Assembly: GCA_030669305.1 (NCBI GenBank)
Contig: DAOVDU010000007.1
Location: 1-45,881, forward strand
Direction: 5' to 3'
DNA: 45,881 nt
Source: Candidatus Aminicenantota bacterium
GTDB lineage: Bacteria > Acidobacteriota > Aminicenantia > Aminicenantales > Aminicenantaceae
The notes beneath the pieces are model-generated. The model made no database searches and had not been told where the DNA came from. It worked only from the letters and a program-made list of their open reading frames with translations. A program made the position numbers and the translations under genes. Position 1 is the first letter of the stretch. The number at the start of each line of letters is the position of its first letter. Below are positions 16,504-25,018 of this stretch, one piece after another.

Positions 16504-16532
16504 AATTTAATATCTATTTGGCCCTTTGTCAA
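16504..16532 (-). promoter_or_regulatory. Putative sigma-70 promoter of the TetR gene
   Basis: On the minus strand TTGACA (16527-16532) is followed by an AT-rich -10 region (TTAAAT or TAAATT about 16-17 bp downstream). The -10 match is weak, so the exact start is uncertain. Confidence 0.35.
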
Positions 16533-16829
16533 GTCTTTTTTGAAAAATGTCAATGCAAAGCTAAAAAATTAGGGATCACTCCTTGACAATAAACAATTTA
16601 GTGAACCACAATTTTTAAAGTTGTGTGATTACTTAGAATAATTGAGCTGTAAATACACCCATTTCCCCTATGGCATAATCAATGTGGGAAAACCTGCTTT
16701 CTGATATGCGAAATGAGTTCAAAACATTTAATCAATGAAGATTTGAAAATGGCATGTGAATAAAATCAGATTAAGGATAGTAATTCTAAGTAGAAAGAAG
16801 AATGATAAAAAATCAGTCACGATTGCCTG

Positions 16830-16859
16830 TTGACAAAATTCGTCGTTCTGAAATATAAT
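16830..16859 (+). promoter_or_regulatory. Sigma-70 promoter of tmRNA
   Basis: Perfect TTGACA (16830-16835) and perfect TATAAT (16854-16859) with 18-bp spacing. Transcription would begin near 16866, a few bases before the mature 5' end of tmRNA. The preceding stretch 16533-16829 holds no gene. Confidence 0.85.
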
Positions 16860-16874
16860 TATTACCTTGGAGTT

Positions 16875-17221
16875 GGGGGCGAACTGGATTCGACGGAGAT
16901 AATGAAACAGAGGTTGCATGTCGAGGCTCCACCCACCTCGTTAAAAAGGTGGAAAAAACTAAGTGCAGAACCACTGCCACTTGCTGCCTAAATAGTAGGC
17001 ATGCCGTTTCTCTTGCGCTTTCCTGCAGCGCTTGAGAGGCGTCGACAAGCAGGATAGCAAGTCAGGCCCGCCCTGAGCCTGGTAAGCGAAAAAACATCAG
17101 GACTGGTTCCATGGTATCTTTCTTCTTCAGAAGCCGTGGAACGAGATTTGAGAAGAGGATATACATGTAGAGACTTTCTGTTGAATGTCTTCGGACGCGG
17201 GTTCGATTCCCGCCGCCTCCA
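16875..17221 (+). ncRNA. ssrA: Transfer-messenger RNA (tmRNA)
   Basis: The 5' end GGGGGCGAACTGGATTCGACGG and the 3' end ACGCGGGTTCGATTCCCGCC-GCCTCCA are the conserved tRNA-like termini; GGGGGCG pairs with CGCCTCC (one G-T) to form the acceptor stem, discriminator A at 17221, and CCA is not encoded. The tag reading frame starts at GCA 16965 and encodes AEPLPLAA followed by TAA 16989-16991, giving an Ala-Ala C-terminus for proteolysis. The tag is short compared with the 10-residue E. coli reading frame. tmRNA rescues stalled ribosomes together with SmpB. Confidence 0.95.
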
Positions 17222-17250
17222 GTAAAATATCTTGGTATCAGAAAAAAATA

Positions 17251-18426
17251 TTGCTTAATCAAAAAAAGAGAAGCTCCATATTCTTGTGGATTTTCCCATT
17301 CGTCTTCTTTTTTCTTGGTTTTTCTTCCTATCCACAGAACCAGCCTTTTTTAAGATTATCCGTCAAGGATCATCCTAGTTTAAGCCGTGTTCTTATCGAA
17401 TCATCCATACCATTGAGCTTCAGCATTGAGAGGAGCGGATCTTTTCTTTTTGTTAAACTCAGGGCAGACAAGCCTTTTCGGATTCAGAGAAGACCCTTCA
17501 GGAGCCGCTTCATAAAGTCTTTGGGATGGGCCTCGGGTCGCGACTTTTATACAATTACCATAAGGACCCAGCACAGAAATTTCAGCTATGATTCTTTCAC
17601 CATTTCTGACCCGCCTCAGCTTGTTATTGATGTGAGCCCCAATGGAGGAGAAGAAAGAAGAGAAGAATCCAGAGAAGGTCCAAAAAGGATTTCTGTTGAG
17701 ACAAATAAAGAAGAGAGAAAAGTTCCTTCCGCTTCACCTGGGCGAAAATCTATAGTTATCGACCCGGGTCACGGCGGTTTGGAAAGTGGAGCTAAAGGGA
17801 AATTTGGTGCTTTAGAAAAAGACATTACATTGGATATCAGCCTCAGACTAAAGAACATAATTGAACAAAAATTGGCATATAACGTCGTTCTTACAAGAGA
17901 TAAAGATGTAAATGTTTCCCTGGAAAACAGGGCTGCCGAAGCCAATAACAACAAGGCTTATTTATTTATCAGCATACATGCAAACAGTTCTTATCGAAAA
18001 GAAGCTCGAGGGTCTGAGACTTTTTTTCTCAGTTTAAATGCAACGGATGAGGAAGCGAGGCGATTGGCTTACCTTGAAAATAATTCTGCTGAATTTGAGG
18101 ATAGAATCGGGGGCGATAATGAGGATGACATCAAAATGATATTGTGGGATATGGCGCAGGCAGCCTATCTCAAACAAAGCAGCCAGCTGGCAGAGAGTAT
18201 CCAGAAAGAGCTCAATTTACTCCTTGGTACAATAAACAGAGGAATAAAACAGGCTCCTTTTAAAGTATTAACCGGAGTAGCCTGCCCGGCGGTGTTAGTG
18301 GAGGTGGCGTTCATCTCCAACCCGGAAGAAGAGAGAAAGTTGTTAACAGAAGCATTTCAGAATAACGTTGCTCAGGCAATCTACAGGGGTTTGGTGAATT
18401 TTCTCAGGCGTTATTCACAAGAATGA
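17251..18426 (+). CDS. N-acetylmuramoyl-L-alanine amidase (AMIN + Amidase_3)
   Basis: An exported cell-wall hydrolase that cuts the amide bond between MurNAc and L-Ala. After a signal anchor (IFLWIFPFVFFFLGF) comes an AMIN-type beta domain, then an Amidase_3 domain with the zinc and catalytic residues IVIDPGHGG, GALEKDITLD, FISIHAN and VLVEVAFISN. The ORF's only N-terminal ATG (17185) lies inside the tmRNA T arm, so translation more likely begins at TTG 17251 or a nearby TTG; no good ribosome binding site is visible. It is followed after 4 bp by a GerMN gene. Confidence 0.88.
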   Translation: MLNQKKRSSIFLWIFPFVFFFLGFSSYPQNQPFLRLSVKDHPSLSRVLIESSIPLSFSIERSGSFLFVKLRADKPFRIQRRPFRSRFIKSLGWASGRDFYTITIRTQHRNFSYDSFTISDPPQLVIDVSPNGGEERREESREGPKRISVETNKEERKVPSASPGRKSIVIDPGHGGLESGAKGKFGALEKDITLDISLRLKNIIEQKLAYNVVLTRDKDVNVSLENRAAEANNNKAYLFISIHANSSYRKEARGSETFFLSLNATDEEARRLAYLENNSAEFEDRIGGDNEDDIKMILWDMAQAAYLKQSSQLAESIQKELNLLLGTINRGIKQAPFKVLTGVACPAVLVEVAFISNPEEERKLLTEAFQNNVAQAIYRGLVNFLRRYSQE

Positions 18427-18430
18427 AAGA

Positions 18431-19009
18431 ATGGATATGAAGAGATTAATATATGTTGGGCTGCTCTTGGTGCTGCTGATTATTCTTGTAATCATTTTTT
18501 TTAGAAAAGGAGGAGAAGAAAGGATAAAACCTGCTTCTTCAACGACTTTCCCAGAGCAAGAACCATTATCAGAAGAGCCAGAGGAAACCACACAAATTAC
18601 TCTTTTTTTTCCTTCGGAAGAAGATACCTTGCTTCATCCTGAAGTGAGAGATATAATTGCTAGTTCATCTGTTGGCATTCAAGCCAAGCAGGTCATTGAA
18701 GAACTCATCAAAGGGTCTCAAAATGGCTATATCTCAGCTGTTCCTCCTGAGACTAAATTGAGAGAACTTTTTATCACGGAAGAAGGAGTTGCCTATGTTG
18801 ACTTTTCAAGAGAAATCCAGGAAAAGCATAATTCTGGCTCTTCGGCTGAAATTTCAACAATTTTTTCGATAGTAAACTCCCTCACATATAATTTTAAATC
18901 TGTTAAAAAGGTATTCATTCTAATTGACGGAGGAGAAAAGCAAACATTGGGTGGTCATATTGACCTGAGCAGACCCTTTTTACCCCAGCACGATTTAATC
19001 GCCAATTAA
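18431..19009 (+). CDS. GerMN domain protein
   Basis: A 192-residue protein with an N-terminal membrane anchor (LIYVGLLLVLLIILVIIFF), a polar linker (about 27-55) and a GerMN domain (about 58-180) including AKQVIEELIKGS, GVAYVDFSREIQ and NSLTYNFKSVKKVFILIDG. GerMN domains occur with amidases in cell-envelope roles well outside spore formers. Here it lies 4 bp downstream of the amidase, so a joint peptidoglycan-remodelling role is likely. Facing the periplasm is predicted from the anchor. Confidence 0.85.
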   Translation: MDMKRLIYVGLLLVLLIILVIIFFRKGGEERIKPASSTTFPEQEPLSEEPEETTQITLFFPSEEDTLLHPEVRDIIASSSVGIQAKQVIEELIKGSQNGYISAVPPETKLRELFITEEGVAYVDFSREIQEKHNSGSSAEISTIFSIVNSLTYNFKSVKKVFILIDGGEKQTLGGHIDLSRPFLPQHDLIAN

Positions 19010-19050
19010 TCTCTGCCTTGCTGAATTCAAGAGTCTAAGCGAATATCTTC

Positions 19051-20364
19051 ATGGAAAAACTAGCCAAAGTCGCCATAGTCGGTTTTCCTAATGTAGGAAA
19101 GTCCACCTTGTTCAATCGTCTTTTAAAAGAAAAGAAGTCTTTGGTTCATTCTCTGCCTGGAATGACACGAGACCAGGTTTCCACTCTCTGCAGATTGGCT
19201 GGAAAAAGATTTATTCTAATTGACACAGGTGGTTTTTTTGATTCTCAGGAGGATCCGTTCTCAACGCAAGTAAAAGAAAAAGCATGGGAGGCATCACAGG
19301 AGGCAGATATTCTTCTTTTTGTACTTGATGGGAAAAGAGAGTTGCTGCCAGCAGAAGAAGAGCTTTATGTTGTTTTGAAGAAGCTGGACAAAAAAATTTT
19401 TGTGATTGTCAATAAGATAGACTCACCCCCTGAAGAGAATAAACTTGGAGATTATTACCGGCTAGGAGAAGAGCAGGTTTTTGCTATTTCTGCGGAACAC
19501 AAAAGAAATTTGGAGTTTTTGGAAGAGAGTATTTTGGAGGCTCTTCCTTCTCCATCCCAGGAAAAAAAGGAAATAAAACCACTTAAAATAGCTATTGTTG
19601 GCCGCATCAATGTAGGAAAATCTTCAATAGTGAATCGGCTCTGTGGCCAAGAGACATTGATTGTGAGCGAGATCCCCGGAACGACAAGGGACAGCACAGA
19701 TACTCTTATATACAGGGATAAAAGACCTTTCTGTCTTGTTGATACAGCAGGAATTCGTAAACTAAGCAGGACCAGGGATAAAAGGGAAAAAGCCAGCATA
19801 ATTAAGGCGAAGAAAAATATCATACTTGCGGATGTAGTGAGTTTGATCATGGATGCTCAGGAATTTCCGACTCGGCAGGATACAGCTATTGCTCATCTAG
19901 CCCATGAATCAGGAAAGCCTCTTCTGATAGCTTTGAATAAATGGGACCTGATCACAAAGGACGCTAAATCTTCTGAAGAATTTAAAAGAAGGGTCTATGC
20001 CAAACTGGATTTTGTTGCCTACGCACCTCTTCTCTTTATTTCTGCTCTCTCTGGAAAGAGAACAGTAAAAATTCTCGATCTATCTGAAGAGATATATACC
20101 TGTGGCCAGAAAAGAATTTCTACATCTCGACTGAATGATTTTTTATCCTGGATGAATTCAAATTATCCTCCGATGTCGAAAAAAAAAAGAAGGATTAAGA
20201 TAAAATACATGACACAAAAAGGGACCCTCCCGCCTACTTTTATCTTATTTGCTCATTCTCGAGTGTCTCTTGCTCCGACTTATGAGAAATTTTTTATCCA
20301 TCGTTTAAGAGAAAAATTCGATTTTTGGGGAACACCAATTCGATTAACCTTAAAAAGAAACTGA
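19051..20364 (+). CDS. der: Ribosome-assembly GTPase Der (EngA)
   Basis: A 437-residue double GTPase essential for 50S subunit maturation. The first G domain has GFPNVGKST (about 11-19), PGMTRDQ, DTGG and NKID; the second has GRINVGKSS (about 183-191), PGTTRDS, DTAGI and NKWD. The C-terminal KH-like domain (about 350-437) includes NSNYPPMSKKKRRIKIKYMTQ. The length is normal. No clear ribosome binding site stands before the ATG. It probably shares a transcript with the amidase and GerMN genes 41 bp upstream. Confidence 0.95.
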   Translation: MEKLAKVAIVGFPNVGKSTLFNRLLKEKKSLVHSLPGMTRDQVSTLCRLAGKRFILIDTGGFFDSQEDPFSTQVKEKAWEASQEADILLFVLDGKRELLPAEEELYVVLKKLDKKIFVIVNKIDSPPEENKLGDYYRLGEEQVFAISAEHKRNLEFLEESILEALPSPSQEKKEIKPLKIAIVGRINVGKSSIVNRLCGQETLIVSEIPGTTRDSTDTLIYRDKRPFCLVDTAGIRKLSRTRDKREKASIIKAKKNIILADVVSLIMDAQEFPTRQDTAIAHLAHESGKPLLIALNKWDLITKDAKSSEEFKRRVYAKLDFVAYAPLLFISALSGKRTVKILDLSEEIYTCGQKRISTSRLNDFLSWMNSNYPPMSKKKRRIKIKYMTQKGTLPPTFILFAHSRVSLAPTYEKFFIHRLREKFDFWGTPIRLTLKRN

Positions 20365-20370
20365 CGAAAA

Positions 20371-20398
20371 GTGAGGAGTAAGGAGTGAGAAGTTAGGA
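20371..20398 (+). repeat. Degenerate heptanucleotide repeat
   Basis: Four tandem 7-mers GTGAGGA-GTAAGGA-GTGAGAA-GTTAGGA directly after der. The same 7-mer family recurs at 30318-30345. The rest of the spacer to 20528 has no gene. Confidence 0.7.
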
Positions 20399-20546
20399 GA
20401 AAAAAAACGAATTTTTAAATTAAATTCTACGGTCTAAACTGGCATAACGGACTAAACTGATTCATGTTTTTCTTGACTTTAATTCTGCATTCGATTATAA
20501 ATTTATTTTCAGGTTAAAAGAGACCACGATGATTAAGGAGGTTGCA

Positions 20547-21554
20547 ATGTCTCGAAAAAGAATAAATATCGGACTGCTGATTTTTCTGGCTCTAGCCGTG
20601 ATTTTTTTCTCTACAAGCTGCGAGAAACTCAAGATCAACAAATTGAAGGCGAATCATCATTTTTCTAAAGCGAACAATTATTACACTGAAAATTCCTACC
20701 GTTTAGCCATTGAGGAATATGAGTTGGCTTTAAATTACAATCCAAATCTAGTAGAAGCATACCGCTTCTTAGGAGAGAGCTATAAAGAACAATATAGGCC
20801 TGGCGTGGAAGACGAGGATAACATGGAAAGAGCAGAAAAAGCGTTGGAGGCTTTAAACAAAGCGCTTGAAATTGATCCTACAAACAAAGAGATTATACAT
20901 TCATTGGGAGACATGTATGACAGGATGAGAAACTTTAATGAGGCTGAAAAAATGTTCATGAAAATAGTTGAAATGGAACCCACTAATATGGATAACTATT
21001 ATGTGCTCGCTGGATTCTATAATAGGTATGCAAGTGAAAGAAAAGAACTGGGAAGAAAAGCAGAAGAAATGTATCTGCGAAGGATTGAAACAGATCCCGA
21101 AAGTCCACAAGGCTATGCCTATCTGGCTTCATTCTATGATAATATTCCGTTAACAAAATCTTCATATGATAAATTCGATAAAGCCAATAATTTGCATCAG
21201 ATGCGTTTGGAATTAGATCCAGACAATGCCTTACTTTTTTACACTATAGGAGTAAATCGTTTTCAAAAGGCTTTACAACTTCAAAATGTCTTGTCGCGAG
21301 CGGAAAGAATAAAACTTTCGGATGAAAGTGAGAAAGCGTTGATGAAAGCTAATGAGTTAGACCCCTCCTATTCTTGGACCTATGCTTACATCAACATGCT
21401 TTACAGGAATATTCATTCAGATCTTTATCCGGACAGGTATGACAGATATATTGCTGAAGCCGATAGATGGCAAGCGAGATTTAATGAGATAAGAAAAAAA
21501 GATCTTGAGAGAGAAAGGCTTGAACGAGAGTTGAGAGGGGAAGGCAAGAAATAG
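20547..21554 (+). CDS. TPR-repeat lipoprotein
   Basis: Start ATG 20547 has a perfect AAGGAGG 5 nt upstream and is preferred to the track start at 20529. The 335-residue product has a hydrophobic signal ending in FFSTSC, a plausible lipobox with the Cys lipidated. About four TPR units follow, such as YRLAIEEYELALNYNPNLVE and FNEAEKMFMKIVEMEPTN, then a helical, charged C-terminus (DLERERLERELRGEGKK). TPR lipoproteins act as envelope scaffolds; no partner is evident. A palindromic repeat element follows it. Confidence 0.8.
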   Translation: MSRKRINIGLLIFLALAVIFFSTSCEKLKINKLKANHHFSKANNYYTENSYRLAIEEYELALNYNPNLVEAYRFLGESYKEQYRPGVEDEDNMERAEKALEALNKALEIDPTNKEIIHSLGDMYDRMRNFNEAEKMFMKIVEMEPTNMDNYYVLAGFYNRYASERKELGRKAEEMYLRRIETDPESPQGYAYLASFYDNIPLTKSSYDKFDKANNLHQMRLELDPDNALLFYTIGVNRFQKALQLQNVLSRAERIKLSDESEKALMKANELDPSYSWTYAYINMLYRNIHSDLYPDRYDRYIAEADRWQARFNEIRKKDLERERLERELRGEGKK

Positions 21555-21648
21555 CAGCAAAGGCAAGCCCCATTTTTTTAGAATCTTCGTTATATATACT
21601 TCACTTCCTTTCAGTCAGTCTAGTTACAAGGCTCAAATTCCAAACGTA

Positions 21649-21730
21649 TTGGGTTAAGGTTTAATGTTTAAGGTTTTAGAATAAATGAAAAATATATTTA
21701 ATCCTTAAACCTTCAACCTTAAACCAATAT
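21649..21730. repeat. TTTAAGG-family palindromic repeat, copy 1
   Basis: Left arm ATTGGGTTAAGGTTTAATG continuing TTTAAGG (21649-21673) is answered by CCTTAAACCTTCAACCTTAA ending ACCAAT (21703-21728), an imperfect palindrome of about 25 bp built from 7-mers TTTAAGG/TTTAATG. It is flanked by CAAATTCCAAACG on the left and GGTTTTGGTATTTGG on the right, which recur at the other copies. Confidence 0.75.
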
Positions 21731-21811
21731 AGGTTTTGGTATTTGGAAATTGTAATTTGGAATTTAGTCTTTTTTGGTTATTTACCCACACAATTCGGAT
21801 AGGAGCCAAGG

Positions 21812-22471
21812 ATGTTTATTCCCCTTAAAGACGAGAACCCCGTTTCTCGCTTTCCTTATGTGACTATCTTTTTCATCGCTCTGAATATTGTTATCTTCTT
21901 CTATCAAATCTTATCTCCGCAGGGTTTAGCGCATTTTGTTTATAAAATGGGGGCTATTCCCTATGAAATTACTCATTTCAGGACAGTCCCTTTTTTCCCT
22001 CGAATATCCCCTCCTTTGACTCTTGTTACTTCCATGTTCCTCCACGGCAGTTTTCTCCACCTATTCGGGAACATGCTCTATCTCTGGATATTCGGAAACA
22101 ACATTGAAGACTTTTTAGGTAGCTTTCGATTCGTCCTTTTCTATCTCGTTTCAGGATTAGGAGCAAGCCTGATCCATATTGTATTGAATCCAAGTTCTCA
22201 GGTGCCGATGATCGGAGCAAGCGGGGCTGTTGCAGGAATACTGGGTGCATATTTGATTTTGTATCCTGGAGCTAGGATTTTGACTCTGGTCTTTATATGG
22301 ATTCTACCTATACCTGCGGCTTTTATCCTCGGCCTGTGGTTTTTCGGTCAAGTGTTAAATATCGGAATCGGAGGCGGTGTGGCCTGGTGGGCACACATAG
22401 GAGGCTTTTTAATCGGGATTGCTCTAATAAGATTTTATCTTAAAAGAAAGAAGAAAGTCTGGATTCACTAA
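21812..22471 (+). CDS. Rhomboid family intramembrane serine protease
   Basis: A 219-residue polytopic membrane protease. The catalytic Ser137 lies in IGASGAVAG and the paired His195 in WWAHIGGF, six transmembrane segments being visible; the FLHLFGNMLYLWIFGN stretch supplies the oxyanion-side His/Asn. It cleaves membrane-spanning substrates within the bilayer. The N-terminal FIPLKDENPVSRFPYVT is typical of bacterial rhomboids of this group. GGAGCCAAGG precedes the start. It stands alone between two copies of the TTTAAGG palindrome family. Confidence 0.92.
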   Translation: MFIPLKDENPVSRFPYVTIFFIALNIVIFFYQILSPQGLAHFVYKMGAIPYEITHFRTVPFFPRISPPLTLVTSMFLHGSFLHLFGNMLYLWIFGNNIEDFLGSFRFVLFYLVSGLGASLIHIVLNPSSQVPMIGASGAVAGILGAYLILYPGARILTLVFIWILPIPAAFILGLWFFGQVLNIGIGGGVAWWAHIGGFLIGIALIRFYLKRKKKVWIH

Positions 22472-22495
22472 CAAAGCTCAAATGACAAACGGATT

Positions 22496-22620
22496 AGTTT
22501 AAGGTTTAAAGTTTAAGGTATTTATATTTTTCATTTAGTTATATTCCCTTAAACATTAAACATTCAACCTTAAACCAGTTTCTACTCTTGCCTTAAACAT
22601 TAAACATTCAACCTTAAACC
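22496..22620. repeat. TTTAAGG-family palindromic repeat, copy 2 with duplicated arm
   Basis: Left arm TAGTTTAAGGTTTAAAGTTT-AAGG (22496-22518) is followed by two identical 30-bp right arms beginning CCTTAAACATTAAACATTCA at 22547-22576 and 22591-22620, separated by AGTTTCTACTCTTG. The same arrangement with nearly the same linker is at 37203-37300. Confidence 0.8.
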
Positions 22621-22652
22621 AAAATAGGATTTGGCATTGGATTTGGAAAAGG

Positions 22653-22681
22653 TTGACAACTTGCTGAAGATTTAGTATTTT
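22653..22681 (+). promoter_or_regulatory. Promoter of the rplM operon
   Basis: TTGACA (22653-22658) and TATTTT (22676-22681) with 17-bp spacing, placing the start near 22689 and a leader of about 38 nt before rplM. Confidence 0.6.
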
Positions 22682-22726
22682 ATTTAATCGCTATCACTTA
22701 AGAAATTAATTCCGAGGATTGTAGCA

Positions 22727-23155
22727 ATGAAGACATTTGTTCCAAATAAAGATGAGATCGAGAAGAAATGGTGGTTGATTAATGCTGAAGGAAAAATTCT
22801 CGGACGATTGGCCACTGAAGTTGCAGTCCTTCTCCGGGGAAAGAAAAAACCCGAGTATGTTGATTTTCTTGACAGCGGGGATTTTGTGATTATTATTAAT
22901 GCTGAAAAGGTGAAGACTACAGGGAAAAAACTGGAACAAAAAAAGTATTATTCCCATTCTGGTTACCCTGGAGGATTGAAGGAAAAGACTCTGAAAGAAA
23001 TTTTAGAAAAAAAACCAGAAGAAGTTATTAAAAAGGCAGTGTGGGGGATGATTCCCAAAAACAAGCTCGGCCGAGCTGTCTACAAGAAGCTAAAAGTTTA
23101 CCGAGGTCCCCATCATCCACATGAGGCTCAAAAACCACAAGAATACCAATTTTAG
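22727..23155 (+). CDS. rplM: 50S ribosomal protein L13 (uL13)
   Basis: A 142-residue protein of normal length. [20 protein letters not shown] and [20 protein letters not shown], then [20 protein letters not shown] and [13 protein letters not shown] are diagnostic for uL13, which binds 23S rRNA early in large-subunit assembly. It is the first gene of the operon rplM-rpsI-rpsB-tsf-pyrH-frr. The next gene begins 8 bp after its stop. Confidence 0.97.
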   Translation: MKTFVPNKDEIEKKWWLINAEGKILGRLATEVAVLLRGKKKPEYVDFLDSGDFVIIINAEKVKTTGKKLEQKKYYSHSGYPGGLKEKTLKEILEKKPEEVIKKAVWGMIPKNKLGRAVYKKLKVYRGPHHPHEAQKPQEYQF

Positions 23156-23163
23156 GAGGAACT

Positions 23164-23568
23164 TTGAGTTTAATCCAGTATTACGGGACAGGAAAAAGAA
23201 AAACTTCAATTGCTAGAGTATTTCTAAGACCTGGTAAAGGAGATGTAACTTTATATGTGAACAAGAAGTCTCGTCCTTTTTTGGAGTACTTTAATTTGAA
23301 TAGCCAAAAGCAAACCATTAGACAGCCTTTTCTTCTGACCGAGACTGAGAGTAAATTTGATATTTTAATACGTGTAAACGGAGGTGGAATTAGCGGTCAA
23401 GCAGAAGCGATTCGGTTAGGAATTTCAAGAGCATTGGTTGAGTTCAATAAGGAGTTGAGACCCACTCTTAAAGGAGCAGGTCTTCTCATGAGAGATGCCA
23501 GGATTAAGGAAAGAAAGAAATATGGATTGTTAGGCGCCCGTAAGGCACCTCAATATCACAAGAGATAA
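23164..23568 (+). CDS. rpsI: 30S ribosomal protein S9 (uS9)
   Basis: A 134-residue protein. [20 protein letters not shown] at the start, [19 protein letters not shown] in the middle and the basic tail [17 protein letters not shown], whose last residues reach the P-site tRNA, identify uS9. The start codon is TTG 23164 with AGGAGGA 6 nt upstream. Pairing with rplM is nearly universal. Confidence 0.97.
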   Translation: MSLIQYYGTGKRKTSIARVFLRPGKGDVTLYVNKKSRPFLEYFNLNSQKQTIRQPFLLTETESKFDILIRVNGGGISGQAEAIRLGISRALVEFNKELRPTLKGAGLLMRDARIKERKKYGLLGARKAPQYHKR

Positions 23569-23582
23569 ATGGAGGCATAACA

Positions 23583-24398
23583 TTGGTTTCAGTAACAATG
23601 AAGGAGCTTTTAGAGGCAGGCGTTCATTTTGGTCACCAGACGAAGAGATGGAACCCCAAGATGAAAGATTTTATCTTTGGCCAGAGAAATGGAATTTATA
23701 TAATCGATTTACAGAAGACTATTCGAATCTTCAAGGAGGCTCTTCAGTTTGTAATCAGTGTTTCCGACAACGAAAAAAAAATACTTATGGTTGGGACGAA
23801 GAAGCAGGCACAAGATATCATAAAAGATTATGCAACGAAATGTGAATCTTGTTATGTTAACCAACGCTGGCTGGGGGGATTGCTGACAAATTTCAGTGTA
23901 ATCAGAGGAAGTGTAGAAAAGTTGATCGAATTAGAAGAGATGAAAGAAGATGGACGGTGGGATATTCTATCAAAGAAAGAGCAGTCAAAGCTAGAGAAGG
24001 TTTACAGGAAACTTTCAAAAAATTTAGGCGGAATAAAGGACATGTTGGAGCTGCCTGGAGCGCTTTTTGTTATAGATTCTGTAAAAGAAGAGATTGCTAT
24101 AGCAGAGGCACAAAAGTTGAACATCCCAATTATTGCCATAGTTGATACAAATGGAGATCCAGAAAATATAGACTATCCCATACCAGGAAACGACGATGCT
24201 GTGAGAGCCATTGAACTGTTTACTTCAAAGGTTTCTGGGGCTATAGTTGAGGGCAAGAAAAAGAAAATTGAAAGAGAACTCCAGGAAGAAAAAAAAGAGG
24301 AAGAAAGCTCTGAAACTGAGCAGCTTCTTTCCTCTGAAGAAACACCACTTGCTGAGGGGGAAGAGGCTGGTGTTAAAATTCTTAAGGAGTCAGAATAA
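23583..24398 (+). CDS. rpsB: 30S ribosomal protein S2 (uS2)
   Basis: A 271-residue protein beginning [20 protein letters not shown], with [25 protein letters not shown] and the [14 protein letters not shown] motif near residue 200, all diagnostic of uS2. The start is probably TTG 23583 (GGAGG 7 nt upstream), although ATG 23598 is possible. The C-terminal 50 residues are a Glu-rich extension beyond the core. It lies directly before tsf, the classic order. Confidence 0.97.
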   Translation: MVSVTMKELLEAGVHFGHQTKRWNPKMKDFIFGQRNGIYIIDLQKTIRIFKEALQFVISVSDNEKKILMVGTKKQAQDIIKDYATKCESCYVNQRWLGGLLTNFSVIRGSVEKLIELEEMKEDGRWDILSKKEQSKLEKVYRKLSKNLGGIKDMLELPGALFVIDSVKEEIAIAEAQKLNIPIIAIVDTNGDPENIDYPIPGNDDAVRAIELFTSKVSGAIVEGKKKKIERELQEEKKEEESSETEQLLSSEETPLAEGEEAGVKILKESE

Positions 24399-24412
24399 GG
24401 AAGGAGTACAAG

Positions 24413-25009
24413 ATGGAAATTACAGCTGATTCGGTAAAGGAGCTCCGTCAGAGGACAGGAATCGGAATGATGGAGTGCAAGAAAGCACTCAAGGAAAGTA
24501 AAGGAGATATTGAAAAGGCAATTATTATATTGAGGAAGAAGGGATATGCGCGGGCCAAAGATAAGATGAGCCGAGAAACTGCTGAAGGAATAGTGGGTTC
24601 CTACATTCATCTTAATGATAAAATCGGAGTCCTTGTGGAGGTTAATTGCGAATCAGATTTCGTGGCTCGTAACAGGGAATTCAAGGAGTTAGTCAAGAAT
24701 ATTGCCATGCATATTGCTGCAGCAGACCCCAGGTATATCTCGTCAGAAAAAATTCCGCAGGATGTATTAAACGAAGAAAAGGATATTATTCGAGAGCAAT
24801 TCAAGGATTCAAACAAACCTCCAGAGATTATTGAAAAGATTGTTCATGGAAAGCTGAGTAAGTTTTTCCAGGAAGTTTGTCTATTGAATCAGCCTTATAT
24901 AAAGGACGACAAAATTTCAATAAAAGAACTTGTAGCTTCCTATATAGCCAAATTTGGGGAAAATATAATGATTAAAAGGTTTGCTCGATTTCAATTAGGC
25001 AAACACTAA
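24413..25009 (+). CDS. tsf: Elongation factor Ts (short form)
   Basis: EF-Ts recharges EF-Tu with GTP. VKELRQRTGIGMMECKKALK is the N-terminal UBA-like module, and KIGVLVEVNCESDFVARN the EF-Tu-contacting core motif (about 70-90). At 198 residues it is the short form, as in Thermus-type proteins, lacking part of the longer C-terminal region of the E. coli factor. AAGGAG precedes the ATG. It sits between rpsB and pyrH. Confidence 0.96.
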   Translation: MEITADSVKELRQRTGIGMMECKKALKESKGDIEKAIIILRKKGYARAKDKMSRETAEGIVGSYIHLNDKIGVLVEVNCESDFVARNREFKELVKNIAMHIAAADPRYISSEKIPQDVLNEEKDIIREQFKDSNKPPEIIEKIVHGKLSKFFQEVCLLNQPYIKDDKISIKELVASYIAKFGENIMIKRFARFQLGKH

Positions 25010-25018
25010 TATTTCAAC

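Noticed and set aside
17062-17262. Minus-strand 66-aa ORF over the tmRNA
   Set aside because: It overlaps the tmRNA tRNA-like domain; the GGGGNRTRVRRHSTE-like text is the common artefact of translating tRNA T arms.
22026-22250. Minus-strand ORF within the rhomboid gene
   Set aside because: Shadow of a gene with an intact Ser/His catalytic pair on the plus strand.
21649-22620. CRISPR array from the repeated CCTTAAACATT units
   Set aside because: Units are 7-nt degenerate words in palindromic arrangement, with only two 30-bp copies and a conserved rather than variable spacer; no cas genes are nearby.
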